A stretch of 27,400 bases of DNA from a virus. Made by a program: the position numbers and the translations under genes. Position 1 is the first letter of the stretch. The number at the start of each line of letters is the position of its first letter. Below the pieces are notes generated by a model. It did no database searches and was not told the origin of the DNA. It was given only the letters and a program-made list of their open reading frames with translations. Location: the IMG/VR virus record IMGVR_UViG_3300035070_000219, positions 1-27,400 of that record, one strand, 5' to 3'. This document shows, piece after piece, positions 5,364 through 11,520 of this stretch.

Positions 5364-7598
5364 CTACCTCGCTTTCAATTCTTCAATTTCAGCTTTCAGC
5401 TCTTTAATCGCTTCGATCAAGTATCCAGTGATGTTTCCATAGTTAACGCTCATTGTACCCATCTCGTCATCTGCGGTGAGTACAAGTTCTGGTGCTATCT
5501 TCTGTAATTCTTGAGCGATGACACCTGATGAATCTTTGCCTGTTTCATTACGCACATAATGCACACCTCTCATCTCGCTTACTTTAGATAGGGCATCTGG
5601 GATTGTGGTTATGTTAGATTTCAAGCGTTCATCAGAGAAAGCAGTAACATCGTTGTTGAATGTTGCGGCTCCTGCCGCTGACATATCTAGTGTCAGGGCT
5701 GTGATTGTTGAGCCACCATCATTACCTTTAAAAAGCAAGTCTTTATCAGAAACTGCACTCTGAATAACAAAATTACTAGCACTATTAGCAAGATAAGCTA
5801 TTCCCGTACCATCATCTAAGATAGTGATATTACCGCCCCCTGCATCAATGTTTATCTCTCCAGCGACATCAAGGGTAAGATTGCCAGAACTTAGACCAAT
5901 CGTAGTTCCGTCGATGTTGATGTTGTCTATGTCTATACCTGCGTCTGCGGTGATTACCCCAGTCATCGTACCGCCAGATTTTGGTAGGGCATTAGTTGCT
6001 AATGTACCTTGGGCAGCCGTGGCATAATCGCTAGAAGAAAAGGCTTTAACTTGTGCAAGGTTCGTAACCTCTGAGTCCATTAAAGCTCCAGCCGCAGTAA
6101 CATTTGTGACATCTGTAACATCGGCAGATGCTTCTATTCCATTAAGTTTAGAATGATCAGCATCTGTAAAATCGTTTGTAGTAAGTCCACCATCGCCAAC
6201 TGAGGCTAACTCTGATGTCTTAGCAAGTGAAATCCAGTTTCCACCGTGTGCATAGTACGCTAGACCTGTACCATGAACATGGGCGAACATCCCATGATAT
6301 GTAGATGCTGACGGTAAGTCACCAGTCTGCGAATACATATTAGCAAATAACATTTTACCTGTTGTAGTCACATTGTTCGAACCCATGTCCAGGTTTGACC
6401 CAGTCACCGCAGAGATAGCATTGGCAGATGTAAAATTAGTTGCTCCCGTAGCAATACCATCAAGCTTAGTATTATCAGCAGAAGTAAAGTTAATCTCAGT
6501 CAGACCACCATCGCCAACCGAATATGTTGTGTCAGCTGTAGCCGCCCACGTTAAACCTCCAGTATTACCAGATTGAGCTGTAAGAGCGTAGCCATTGGTC
6601 GGACTATTACTGACTTTAAGGTTAGCTTCATCAATTATGTTGTCAGCGACAACTGTAGCACCATCGGCTGTTGAGGTAACTTCTCCGCTATGGTTTGGGT
6701 GGACATAATTATTAGCACTTGCGGCTATGCCATCGAGCTTCGTTCCGTCTACGGAGACATCCCGACCGTCAACATTTCCAGCAGTAATTAAATTTGGAAC
6801 TGTGACGTTACCAGTAAAGGTTGAACCTGACAGGGCTGCCATTCCTGACGCACTAACGAAAGCTGATACCCACGCACTTCCATTGTAATATTTCATATTA
6901 CCACTTGTAGAATTATAATAGAGATCACCAACAGTCAGCGAGTCGCCATCACCATCCGCAGTTGGATCAGAAGAGTGAGCACCCAAGTATTGATCAGTAA
7001 ATAAATCTAAGGATGCCGCTGCGTCAGCAGCACTAGTAGCCGCAGCAGTCGCACTCGTTGCAGCATTGCCAGCTTGAGTGGTAGCTAAGGCTACCTGTGC
7101 TGTAGCTAGTGTCACTTGAGCTGCACCGTTAGTCGTAGCCAAAGCTGCCTGTGTGGTTGCAGTATCCTTATGGCCTGATGCAGTGGTGGCAGAACCAGCG
7201 GCTGCCGTCGCACTCGTTGCAGCATTGCCAGCTTGAGTAGTAGCTAAAGCAACTTGGGCCGTAGCTAACGTAACCTGAGCTGCACCATTCGTGGTTGCAA
7301 GAGCAGCTTGAGTTGTAGCTGTGTCTTTATGCCCGGAAGCTGTAGTTGCAGAGGCCGCAGCGTTATTTGCTTGCGTCGTGGCGAGAGCGACTTGGTCAGC
7401 ACCGTTAGTTGTAGCCAAAGCTGCTTGGGTTGTAGCTGTGTCTTTATGGCCAGAAGCTGTCGTAGCTGAGGCTGCGGCTGCTGTAGCTGATGCAGCGGCT
7501 GCATCTTTTGACGCTGTAGCTGCATTGCTAAGAGTGTTGATCGAAGAGATTGAGGCACTTGTTGTACCCGTATCTGAATAAAAAGAGCTGTCTGCCAT
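5364..7598 (-). CDS. Tail fibre with C-terminal S74 intramolecular chaperone
   Basis: A 744-aa trimeric fibre. Residues 1-200 form an Ala/Thr-rich, probably helical coiled-coil shaft with a repeated ASGHKDTATTQAALATTNGA motif (HKD at 51, 90 and 143). A short domain follows with 'GDLYYNSTSGNMKYYNGSAW' at about 225. The middle carries fibre repeats with the core KLDGIA..A (TKLDGIAASANNY, NTKLDGIATGATNF, SKLNGIEASADVT). The last ~95 residues are a peptidase S74 chaperone domain beginning 'AFSDERLKSNI'. By analogy with endosialidase-type fibres the self-cleavage point is Ser655-Asp656. The end is a coiled coil (AIKELKAEIEELKAR). The chaperone would trimerise the fibre and then be released. GAGGAA lies five bases before ATG. 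The adaptor gene is upstream and the Gly-rich tip gene directly downstream, suggesting that the two form one host-recognition fibre. Confidence 0.9.
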   Translation of the reverse strand: MADSSFYSDTGTTSASISSINTLSNAATASKDAAAASATAAAASATTASGHKDTATTQAALATTNGADQVALATTQANNAAASATTASGHKDTATTQAALATTNGAAQVTLATAQVALATTQAGNAATSATAAAGSATTASGHKDTATTQAALATTNGAAQVTLATAQVALATTQAGNAATSATAAATSAADAAASLDLFTDQYLGAHSSDPTADGDGDSLTVGDLYYNSTSGNMKYYNGSAWVSAFVSASGMAALSGSTFTGNVTVPNLITAGNVDGRDVSVDGTKLDGIAASANNYVHPNHSGEVTSTADGATVVADNIIDEANLKVSNSPTNGYALTAQSGNTGGLTWAATADTTYSVGDGGLTEINFTSADNTKLDGIATGATNFTSANAISAVTGSNLDMGSNNVTTTGKMLFANMYSQTGDLPSASTYHGMFAHVHGTGLAYYAHGGNWISLAKTSELASVGDGGLTTNDFTDADHSKLNGIEASADVTDVTNVTAAGALMDSEVTNLAQVKAFSSSDYATAAQGTLATNALPKSGGTMTGVITADAGIDIDNINIDGTTIGLSSGNLTLDVAGEINIDAGGGNITILDDGTGIAYLANSASNFVIQSAVSDKDLLFKGNDGGSTITALTLDMSAAGAATFNNDVTAFSDERLKSNITTIPDALSKVSEMRGVHYVRNETGKDSSGVIAQELQKIAPELVLTADDEMGTMSVNYGNITGYLIEAIKELKAEIEELKAR
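7031..7472 (-). repeat. Degenerate tandem repeats in fibre shaft coding sequence
   Basis: About 440 bases coding for three imperfect copies of an Ala/Thr-rich unit (ASATTASGHKDTATTQAALA then TTNGA-QV-LAT). Spacing is 39 and then 53 residues, the longer step containing an added VTLATAQVALATTQAGNAAT segment that is itself repeated. Codons differ between copies although the amino acids match closely, so the copies are old or under selection against recombination. Such shaft repeats can change fibre length by recombination. Confidence 0.8.
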
Positions 7599-7619
7599 GT
7601 GTATTCCTCAGTTAAATTT

Positions 7620-8228
7620 TTAAGTGTCGTAAGTAGCGGACGGCCTCATTACCTGAGAAATCCCCGATTGTTCCGCAGCGTTTGCTTGTTCCTGTATTTC
7701 AGTGAGTAGTGAAATGAACTTCTGCTCGAAGACAGCTGTGCGTTCATCTAAATAGTAATCTGCACTATACCCAAGGGCTGCATAACAGATTAAATCTGAA
7801 GCGATCTTAGCCAGAGTACTTTCATCAGAGTCCGCAGTCATCTTTTGAAACTCTCCATAGTAATCAATTAAAAGATTCCCAGAACTTGGATATGGATACA
7901 GTTCTAGCCTTTCTCGTACCCTCGTAAAGAACTTAGGAGTACCCTCCTCTTGCGCTTCTGAGATAGTATTAAACTCATGATGTGGCAATTTTACGAGATG
8001 GGTGTAGCCATGCGATATTGAAATTAACTCCAACATATCGGAAGGCACAATTACAAATTTAACTTTATTGGTTATAGCAACCGTTAAAGTCCGTTCCATT
8101 GGTGGTATCCTAAGCTGACGCTGGATGCGCTGAATACCCTGATCTAGGAAAGTATTTGCTAGGGCATCTGTACAGTCACTTCTATTCAGAAGAGCTTTAA
8201 AATGCGCCCTCAGATCTCCATAGTTCAT
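7620..8228 (-). CDS. Head-tail adaptor protein, SU10-like
   Basis: A 202-aa protein expected to form the ring below the portal that joins head and tail. The N-terminal helical start (MNYGDLRAHFKALLNRSDC, then 'FLDQGIQRIQRQLRIPP') resembles the adaptor family typified by phage SU10. The middle is a beta-rich section ('FVIVPSDMLELISISH', 'RVRERLELYPYPSSGNLLID') that begins after the conserved RQLR/PP turn. The C-terminal half is helical (IASDLICYAALGYSADYYLD, FEQKFISLLTEIQEQANAAE). AAAGGAAA lies about eight bases before ATG. The gene order capsid, 105-aa protein, adaptor, fibre fits a head-completion role. The assignment is from recognised sequence style and gene order; it is most likely an adaptor and less likely another connector ring protein. 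Confidence 0.8.
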   Translation of the reverse strand: MNYGDLRAHFKALLNRSDCTDALANTFLDQGIQRIQRQLRIPPMERTLTVAITNKVKFVIVPSDMLELISISHGYTHLVKLPHHEFNTISEAQEEGTPKFFTRVRERLELYPYPSSGNLLIDYYGEFQKMTADSDESTLAKIASDLICYAALGYSADYYLDERTAVFEQKFISLLTEIQEQANAAEQSGISQVMRPSATYDT

Positions 8229-8240
8229 CTTTAATTTCCT

Positions 8241-8558
8241 TTAATTAAAAGCTTTCTTTTCGGTTGTCATAAAGTAATCGAGGTTTTGGTCTCGAAGTCT
8301 TTTGACAATCTCTTTTCCTGAGACTTCATAAATGTTGAAGCCTTCGCGCATCCACTGATCAACCACAGCTGTTGGGATCGATGCTACACGCATAAATTCT
8401 TTCTCTCTCTGCTTGCCAGAGTCATTGCGTTCATCCTTCAGACCATCCAACCATTTCTGGTCGATATTCTGAGTGTTCTTCATTGTCAGACCATCGGCTT
8501 CATCAAGCCAGTCTGTATTCACGTCGTGCATAAACGTGTTGTCCGTCTTCTTAGTCAT
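8241..8558 (-). CDS. Conserved-type small virion-region protein, unknown
   Basis: A 105-aa, highly charged, mostly helical protein without membrane segments. The first half is polar and probably flexible (NTDWLDEADGLTMKNTQNID). The second half has a compact motif, 'MRVASIPTAVVDQWMREGFN' followed by IYEVSGKEIVKRLR. The RVASIP..VVD.W..EGF stretch is familiar to me from marine podoviruses, where it occurs between capsid and adaptor genes, but it has no assigned role. The start is well supported by AAAGGAG seven bases upstream, the strongest ribosome-binding site in this part of the window. It is separated from the capsid gene by two hairpins, so its dose may differ from that of the capsid protein. 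A head-completion or capsid-decoration role is possible but unproven. Confidence 0.75.
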   Translation of the reverse strand: MTKKTDNTFMHDVNTDWLDEADGLTMKNTQNIDQKWLDGLKDERNDSGKQREKEFMRVASIPTAVVDQWMREGFNIYEVSGKEIVKRLRDQNLDYFMTTEKKAFN

Positions 8559-8584
8559 CTAAAATCTCCTTTGAAAATTAGGGT

Positions 8585-8635
8585 GTCAGAATGCTCCCTG
8601 GGAAGGAGAGCACAAAACCAGGGAAACACTCTGAC
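8585..8635 (-). terminator. Long hairpin downstream of capsid gene
   Basis: The arms are GTCAGAGTG plus CCCTGG on the 5' side and CCAGGG plus CATTCTGAC on the 3' side. They form a stem of roughly 15-17 pairs (a few G.U or bulged) around a 16-base pyrimidine-rich loop. On the minus strand it is followed by ACCCTAATTTTC, a weak T-run. It may be a partial terminator or a 3'-end stabiliser that raises capsid mRNA relative to downstream genes. Confidence 0.6.
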
Positions 8636-8642
8636 GATTTCT

Positions 8643-8668
8643 AGCCCCAGGTAATAAAACCCAGGGCT
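8643..8668 (-). terminator. GC-rich hairpin just after capsid stop codon
   Basis: AGCCCTGGGT and ACCTGGGGCT form a 10-pair stem (two G.U) with a six-base loop, starting nine bases after the capsid stop codon. No T-run follows, so by itself it is more likely an mRNA 3'-end barrier than an intrinsic terminator. It forms a tandem pair with the hairpin at 8585-8635. Confidence 0.55.
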
Positions 8669-8677
8669 AAAACTTGT

Positions 8678-10082
8678 TTATGACAATCCAGTGATCATGC
8701 CGGAGTCAGCAAATGAGTTGTGCTTCAAACTCAATTCTCCAGTCACCGAATGCTTATCTGCGTCACCAGTTTTCGCTAGAAGTGTTCTTGCGAAGCCTCT
8801 GAGTACACACGTTTTAAACATTGCCGGATCGATTAGGAATGCGTGAGTAGTCATTTGGTGTCTGTTAAGGACAACTTTGTATTCGCCATATGGAGAAACA
8901 TAGAGGTCAATCGCATTGACTAAAGATTTAGCCATATCGAAATTTCTCTGCCTACCGCTGGCGGCTGCAAAGCCAGCAACGATTTGCGCATCCGCCGGTT
9001 TAATCATGAACACAGATGGATCTGATCCATTAGTGTAACACGTTTGGCCTAAAGTAAGCAGCTTAGCCTCTGTAAGAGGGTCGGTTGCATTACTTCCCTG
9101 ATCAACAGCAGTAGAGATCAACTGATCTATACTTGCCATTTCTCTGGCTGTCGAAGCATTACCAGCTGCGGCTGCATTAGAAGCTCCACAGAAAGCAAAC
9201 TCAACGTCTCTTTTGACGTTCTTTAGAGTTCGACCCATTTGGTCATTTATGTTCATCTAAGTGCGTTAAACTTAGACCGCCTTATTAATTTAAGACAGCT
9301 AACGATTACTCGTTAGATCGGACTATATCACATCAGCGATTTGCTGATCGACGCGCTTCCACTCACTTGAGTGTACTTCCTTTCGGAATAGTCTCTGCAC
9401 CTTCCTTGATTTCTCAAAGCTTGGCTCATGATTGTCCTCGGCATTACCCGGTGGGGTTTTCCATGAGTTCACGTCGTTTATACTGCGCTTCCATTAATGG
9501 GTTGTTAACGCAGTTTCTTTCGCACGGCCATAGGTTTTCACTGCATCAGAAGTTTCGGAGATTTTAAAAGTCTCAGAAATAATCTGACAAGTACCAGTTC
9601 TTTCCGTGGGGTTCAAAAGCGTAATGTCGGACTGATCCGCACCCTCCACTTTTGCGTTTGCATATGTTATGTAGAGTTCTTTATCTCTACTCTCAATCTT
9701 TCAACTGAGTATCGGACTATATCTTCTCCCTTAAAATATAAGGGGTCATGCGCTCTTGGATTTTCATCACCCGGTCTGGGTTGTATAATCTAGTCTCTGA
9801 ACCTTACACTCATTCCTGAGTGTCTTGGCTGCTGATTGGCGTATCTGTTAAGACTTAGCTTTCCAGCAATTCACATGATTGCAACTAAACATTACTGTTT
9901 AGCGGCCCAAAACTTTAGGCAGCTGATCGTAAACTATCTTCAAGGTAGCTAAAAGTTCTGTTGTGAACCTTTTCACTTTTGAACATAGTGTACATAGGGG
10001 TGTCCGAAGGCGTAATTGTAACTATGACGTCACTAACATCCTCAGCTCGCCCGATTTGGTTATATGTGGAAAATAAAGCGAT
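8678..10082 (-). CDS. Major capsid protein, SU10-like HK97 fold, split by two group I introns
   Basis: The coding sequence is join(9917-10082, 9508-9660, 8678-9243) on the minus strand: 885 bases, 294 residues plus TAA. Exon 1 encodes 'ALFSTYNQIGRAEDVSDVI', then 'TITPSDTPMYTMFKSEKVHN', as in SU10-type capsid N-termini. Exon 2 encodes 'SNAKVEGADQSDITLLNPTE' to 'VKTYGRAKETA'. Exon 3 encodes 'YQMGRTLKNVKRDVEFAFCG' (the spine-helix region) to 'ADSGMITGLS'. Both junctions fall after the first base of a codon (T|CA for Ser56, T|AC for Tyr107). The only in-frame codons ahead of the conserved N-terminus, after the upstream TGA, are AAG GAA TAC ATC ATC. The start is therefore probably ATC at 10082, with AAAGGA seven bases upstream. 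Without splicing the frame ends at the first junction (T plus AA gives TAA). The gene follows scaffold and portal, as expected. Confidence 0.88.
9244..9507 (-). ncRNA. Group I intron 2 in capsid gene, no internal ORF
   Basis: A 264-base self-splicing intron candidate. P1: exon end ACTGCGT (9508-9514) pairs with GCGCAGT (9482-9488), with U.G at the splice site. P3: CGACGTG (9470-9476) with CGCGTCG (9349-9355). P4: CTCATG (9462-9467) with CATGAG (9425-9430). P6: GCC with GGT, capped by CTTTGA-GAAA-TCAAGG, a GNRA loop. P7: GACTAT (9388-9393) with ATAGTC (9321-9326), inside the typical R 'GGTGCAGAGACTA' and S 'GATATAGTCC' strings. P8: ATCAGC with GCTGAT (9332-9348). P9: CTAACGA-GTAA-TCGTTAG. The last base is G, and removal restores codon TAC and the capsid frame. 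There is no homing endonuclease. It shares core strings with intron 1 but has different peripheral sequence. Confidence 0.9.
9661..9916 (-). ncRNA. Group I intron 1 in capsid gene, no internal ORF
   Basis: A 256-base self-splicing intron candidate. P1: exon end AGCTGCCT (9917-9924) pairs with GGGCCGCT (9901-9908), with U.G at the splice site and one mismatch. P3: TCATGTG (9872-9878) with CGCATGA (9746-9752). P4: TTGCTG (9864-9869) with CAGCAG (9829-9834). P6a: ACACTC with GAGTGT. P7: GACTA (9791-9795) in R string 'GGTTCAGAGACTAGA' with TAGTC (9715-9719) in S string 'AAGATATAGTCC'. P8: CCCTT with AAGGG just before S. A 3' hairpin GTAGAG/CTCTAC precedes the terminal G. The 3' exon start CAAA complements TTTG in the guide region, a P10 candidate. 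Splicing joins GCC TCA AAC and restores the frame. The first two intron bases complete a TAA with the last exon base, so ribosomes stop at the junction in unspliced RNA. Confidence 0.91.
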
Positions 10083-10095
10083 GATGTATTCCTTT
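10080..10095 (-). promoter_or_regulatory. Capsid ribosome-binding site with probable ATC start codon
   Basis: AAAGGA at 10090-10095 is followed after seven bases by ATC at 10080-10082, the codon immediately before GCT TTA TTT TCC. The in-frame upstream stop TGA is only five codons before this ATC, and no ATG, GTG or TTG occurs in between. The ATG at 10096-10098 is in another frame and gives only a 12-codon peptide. Confidence 0.6.
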
Positions 10096-10113
10096 CATCA
10101 ATTTGAGTTGGGG

Positions 10114-11139
10114 TTAAGTTTCCCAGCGCGACAAAAGAACCTCTGCGATATCATCAAGATTACCAGACAATTGTGAGCCCTCTTGCATCCGCTTAATTGC
10201 AGCTGCTGTCTTGGCCTGTTTCGCATCTTGCGAACTTGCTGGTGCTTTCTTCGATCTCAATACCTTCACCGGGGGCTTAGAAGCCTTTTTGGTGGCGGCT
10301 GTCTTTTTAGATTCATCGTACAGTCGGGCCTTGTTCAGAATCTTGATCACGCTTGGATCAACGTATTGATCGACCTGATCTTGCTGAAGCCCCTGATTTA
10401 CCGCATAGGTTCGAATAGAATTATAGAGATCGTTCGACCAATCGGGTACATCGTTTTGTAGGGTCTTTATACATTCCTGAGCTTGCAGCTGCTGCTGTTT
10501 CGCTTGTTCCTGTTTAAAACCATCATAAAAACTGTTGGATTCTTCTTTTATAAACTTGAGATTGTCTTCGGCTACTCGAGCTTCATTCCTGAGTTGAGCA
10601 AAATCTTCATCTGACATCTGCTTTGCAGCGACAAGCATATCCACTTTTGAATATGGCTCCCACTGTTTCTCAGCCCGTTCGAGCATCTTTTGATATTGGA
10701 CAGAAGTACGTTCCAAGGCTTCATCAGCCTCTTTTCTTCTCGCACTAGTCTCTTGAGACTTTCTGGTGAGGGAAGCTTCTTGTCCATATAACCTCTTCAG
10801 ATCCTTCAAAGATGCCTGTTCGTTCTTACCATCAATAGTAATGTCGATCAGTGAATCGTCGGTTAATACCGGGTCTTCACTGGTTTCTTCTTCACTTTCT
10901 TCGGTTTCTTCAACAGGGTCTTCGTCAAGCTCTTCATCAGTTTCTTGAACGATTTCTTCTTCCTCGTTTACATCCTGGTCGTCTGTCTCAATGACTTCTT
11001 CGGATGTTGCCTCACTAGAGTTTTCAGTTGGTTGATCTTCATCAACGACTTCCCACCTCTTAAGTATAGCATCTTCAACATCGATTTCACCCAATGCTGT
11101 TGTTACAGGTTCTAGTTCCTGGACGTTGGTATTACTCAA
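10114..11139 (-). CDS. Capsid scaffolding protein
   Basis: A 341-aa acidic protein that should guide procapsid assembly and then leave. Residues about 30-90 are almost continuous Asp/Glu/Thr/Ser (e.g. EEEEIVQETDEELDEDPVEE). The middle is predicted coiled coil ('RRKEADEALERTSVQYQKML', 'GFKQEQAKQQQLQAQEC'). The C-terminal part is basic (KTAATKKASKPPVKVLRSKK), as in scaffolds that bind coat protein through a basic C-terminal helix. The end is 'LDDIAEVLLSRWET'. The start is TTG at 11139, overlapping the upstream TGA by four bases (TTGA), with AAAGGG seven bases ahead. The position between portal and capsid genes is the standard scaffold position. No protease motif is seen, so capsid maturation, if proteolytic, is not explained here. 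Confidence 0.85.
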   Translation of the reverse strand: MSNTNVQELEPVTTALGEIDVEDAILKRWEVVDEDQPTENSSEATSEEVIETDDQDVNEEEEIVQETDEELDEDPVEETEESEEETSEDPVLTDDSLIDITIDGKNEQASLKDLKRLYGQEASLTRKSQETSARRKEADEALERTSVQYQKMLERAEKQWEPYSKVDMLVAAKQMSDEDFAQLRNEARVAEDNLKFIKEESNSFYDGFKQEQAKQQQLQAQECIKTLQNDVPDWSNDLYNSIRTYAVNQGLQQDQVDQYVDPSVIKILNKARLYDESKKTAATKKASKPPVKVLRSKKAPASSQDAKQAKTAAAIKRMQEGSQLSGNLDDIAEVLLSRWET

Positions 11140-11423
11140 TGGTCCACCCTTTCTTCTGTTTCGCGGTTGTCGCGTTCTATTTTAGCCATAATCTCATCCC
11201 GGACACTGACACGCTCTTTAAGAGTGCTCACCAGGTCTACCAACGCTCTGTAGTGCGCGTGGGAAGTATCTCGCTTTTCTTTCTCGGGATACTGAGAATT
11301 GACAAATGTTTGAAATGTAGCGTCAACAATGGAATTTACTGTCCTGTTGAACGCATCTGAATTGAGTAGAGTCTCGGCATCATTACCTTGCTCCACCATT
11401 GCATCGTCACTTTCGTTGCTCAT
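11136..11423 (-). CDS. Small acidic helical protein between portal and scaffold, unknown
   Basis: A 95-aa protein starting at ATG 11423 (MSNESDDAMVEQGNDAETLL). AAAGGA lies upstream; a longer in-frame reading to 11486 would run through the separate 18-aa gene in another frame and lacks a good ribosome-binding site. The chain is helical and charged: 'NSIVDATFQTFVNSQYPEKE', then 'LVDLVSTLKERVSVRDEIMA', ending ETEERVDH. No enzyme motif is visible. It overlaps the TTG start of the scaffold gene by four bases, so its translation probably feeds scaffold translation. A capsid-assembly helper is likely from position only. Confidence 0.75.
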   Translation of the reverse strand: MSNESDDAMVEQGNDAETLLNSDAFNRTVNSIVDATFQTFVNSQYPEKEKRDTSHAHYRALVDLVSTLKERVSVRDEIMAKIERDNRETEERVDH

Positions 11424-11442
11424 CCTTATTCCTTTCTTTTTA

Positions 11443-11499
11443 TTATTTCTTAGGCGGTCTGCCTTTTTTCGTTCCATAAGTTCCAATACCTTTTGGCAT
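11443..11499 (-). CDS. 18-aa basic peptide MPKGIGTYGTKKGRPPKK
   Basis: A micro-ORF: ATG at 11499, TAA at 11443-11445, encoding MPKGIGTYGTKKGRPPKK. It has a very strong ribosome-binding site (AAGGAAGGA) and sits in the gap between the portal stop and the next gene's own ribosome-binding site, so the gap is fully used. Peptides of the form MP.G.GTYG.K.GRPPKK occur in many unrelated tailed phages near portal or head genes (recollection), which supports a real gene. It has five lysines and one arginine, and GRP resembles an AT-hook core, so nucleic-acid or capsid binding is conceivable. The function is unknown. Confidence 0.75.
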   Translation of the reverse strand: MPKGIGTYGTKKGRPPKK

Positions 11500-11520
11500 A
11501 CTTATTCCTTCCTTGTTTAA

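Noticed and set aside
8678-9256. A stand-alone 192-aa gene starting MNINDQMGRT
   Set aside because: The first four codons plus one further base lie in the last bases of intron 2; capsid homology begins at YQMGRT, and the frame joins exon 2 after splicing. It has no proper ribosome-binding site.
9367-9567. Plus-strand 66-codon frame over intron 2
   Set aside because: It covers the ribozyme core on the opposite strand, has no similarity to homing endonucleases and no ribosome-binding site.
9244-9916. Inteins in the capsid gene
   Set aside because: Both interruptions contain early in-frame stops and no protein-splicing blocks, so they must be removed at RNA level.
8678-10082. Capsid gene as a pseudogene or frameshifted assembly
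   Set aside because: Both interruptions have full group I intron core pairings and exact frame restoration; random decay or sequencing error would not yield U.G splice sites, terminal G and matching P7 strings twice.
10096-10098. ATG at 10096-10098 as capsid start
   Set aside because: It is in another frame and the reading ends after 12 codons; the conserved N-terminus is in the ATC frame.
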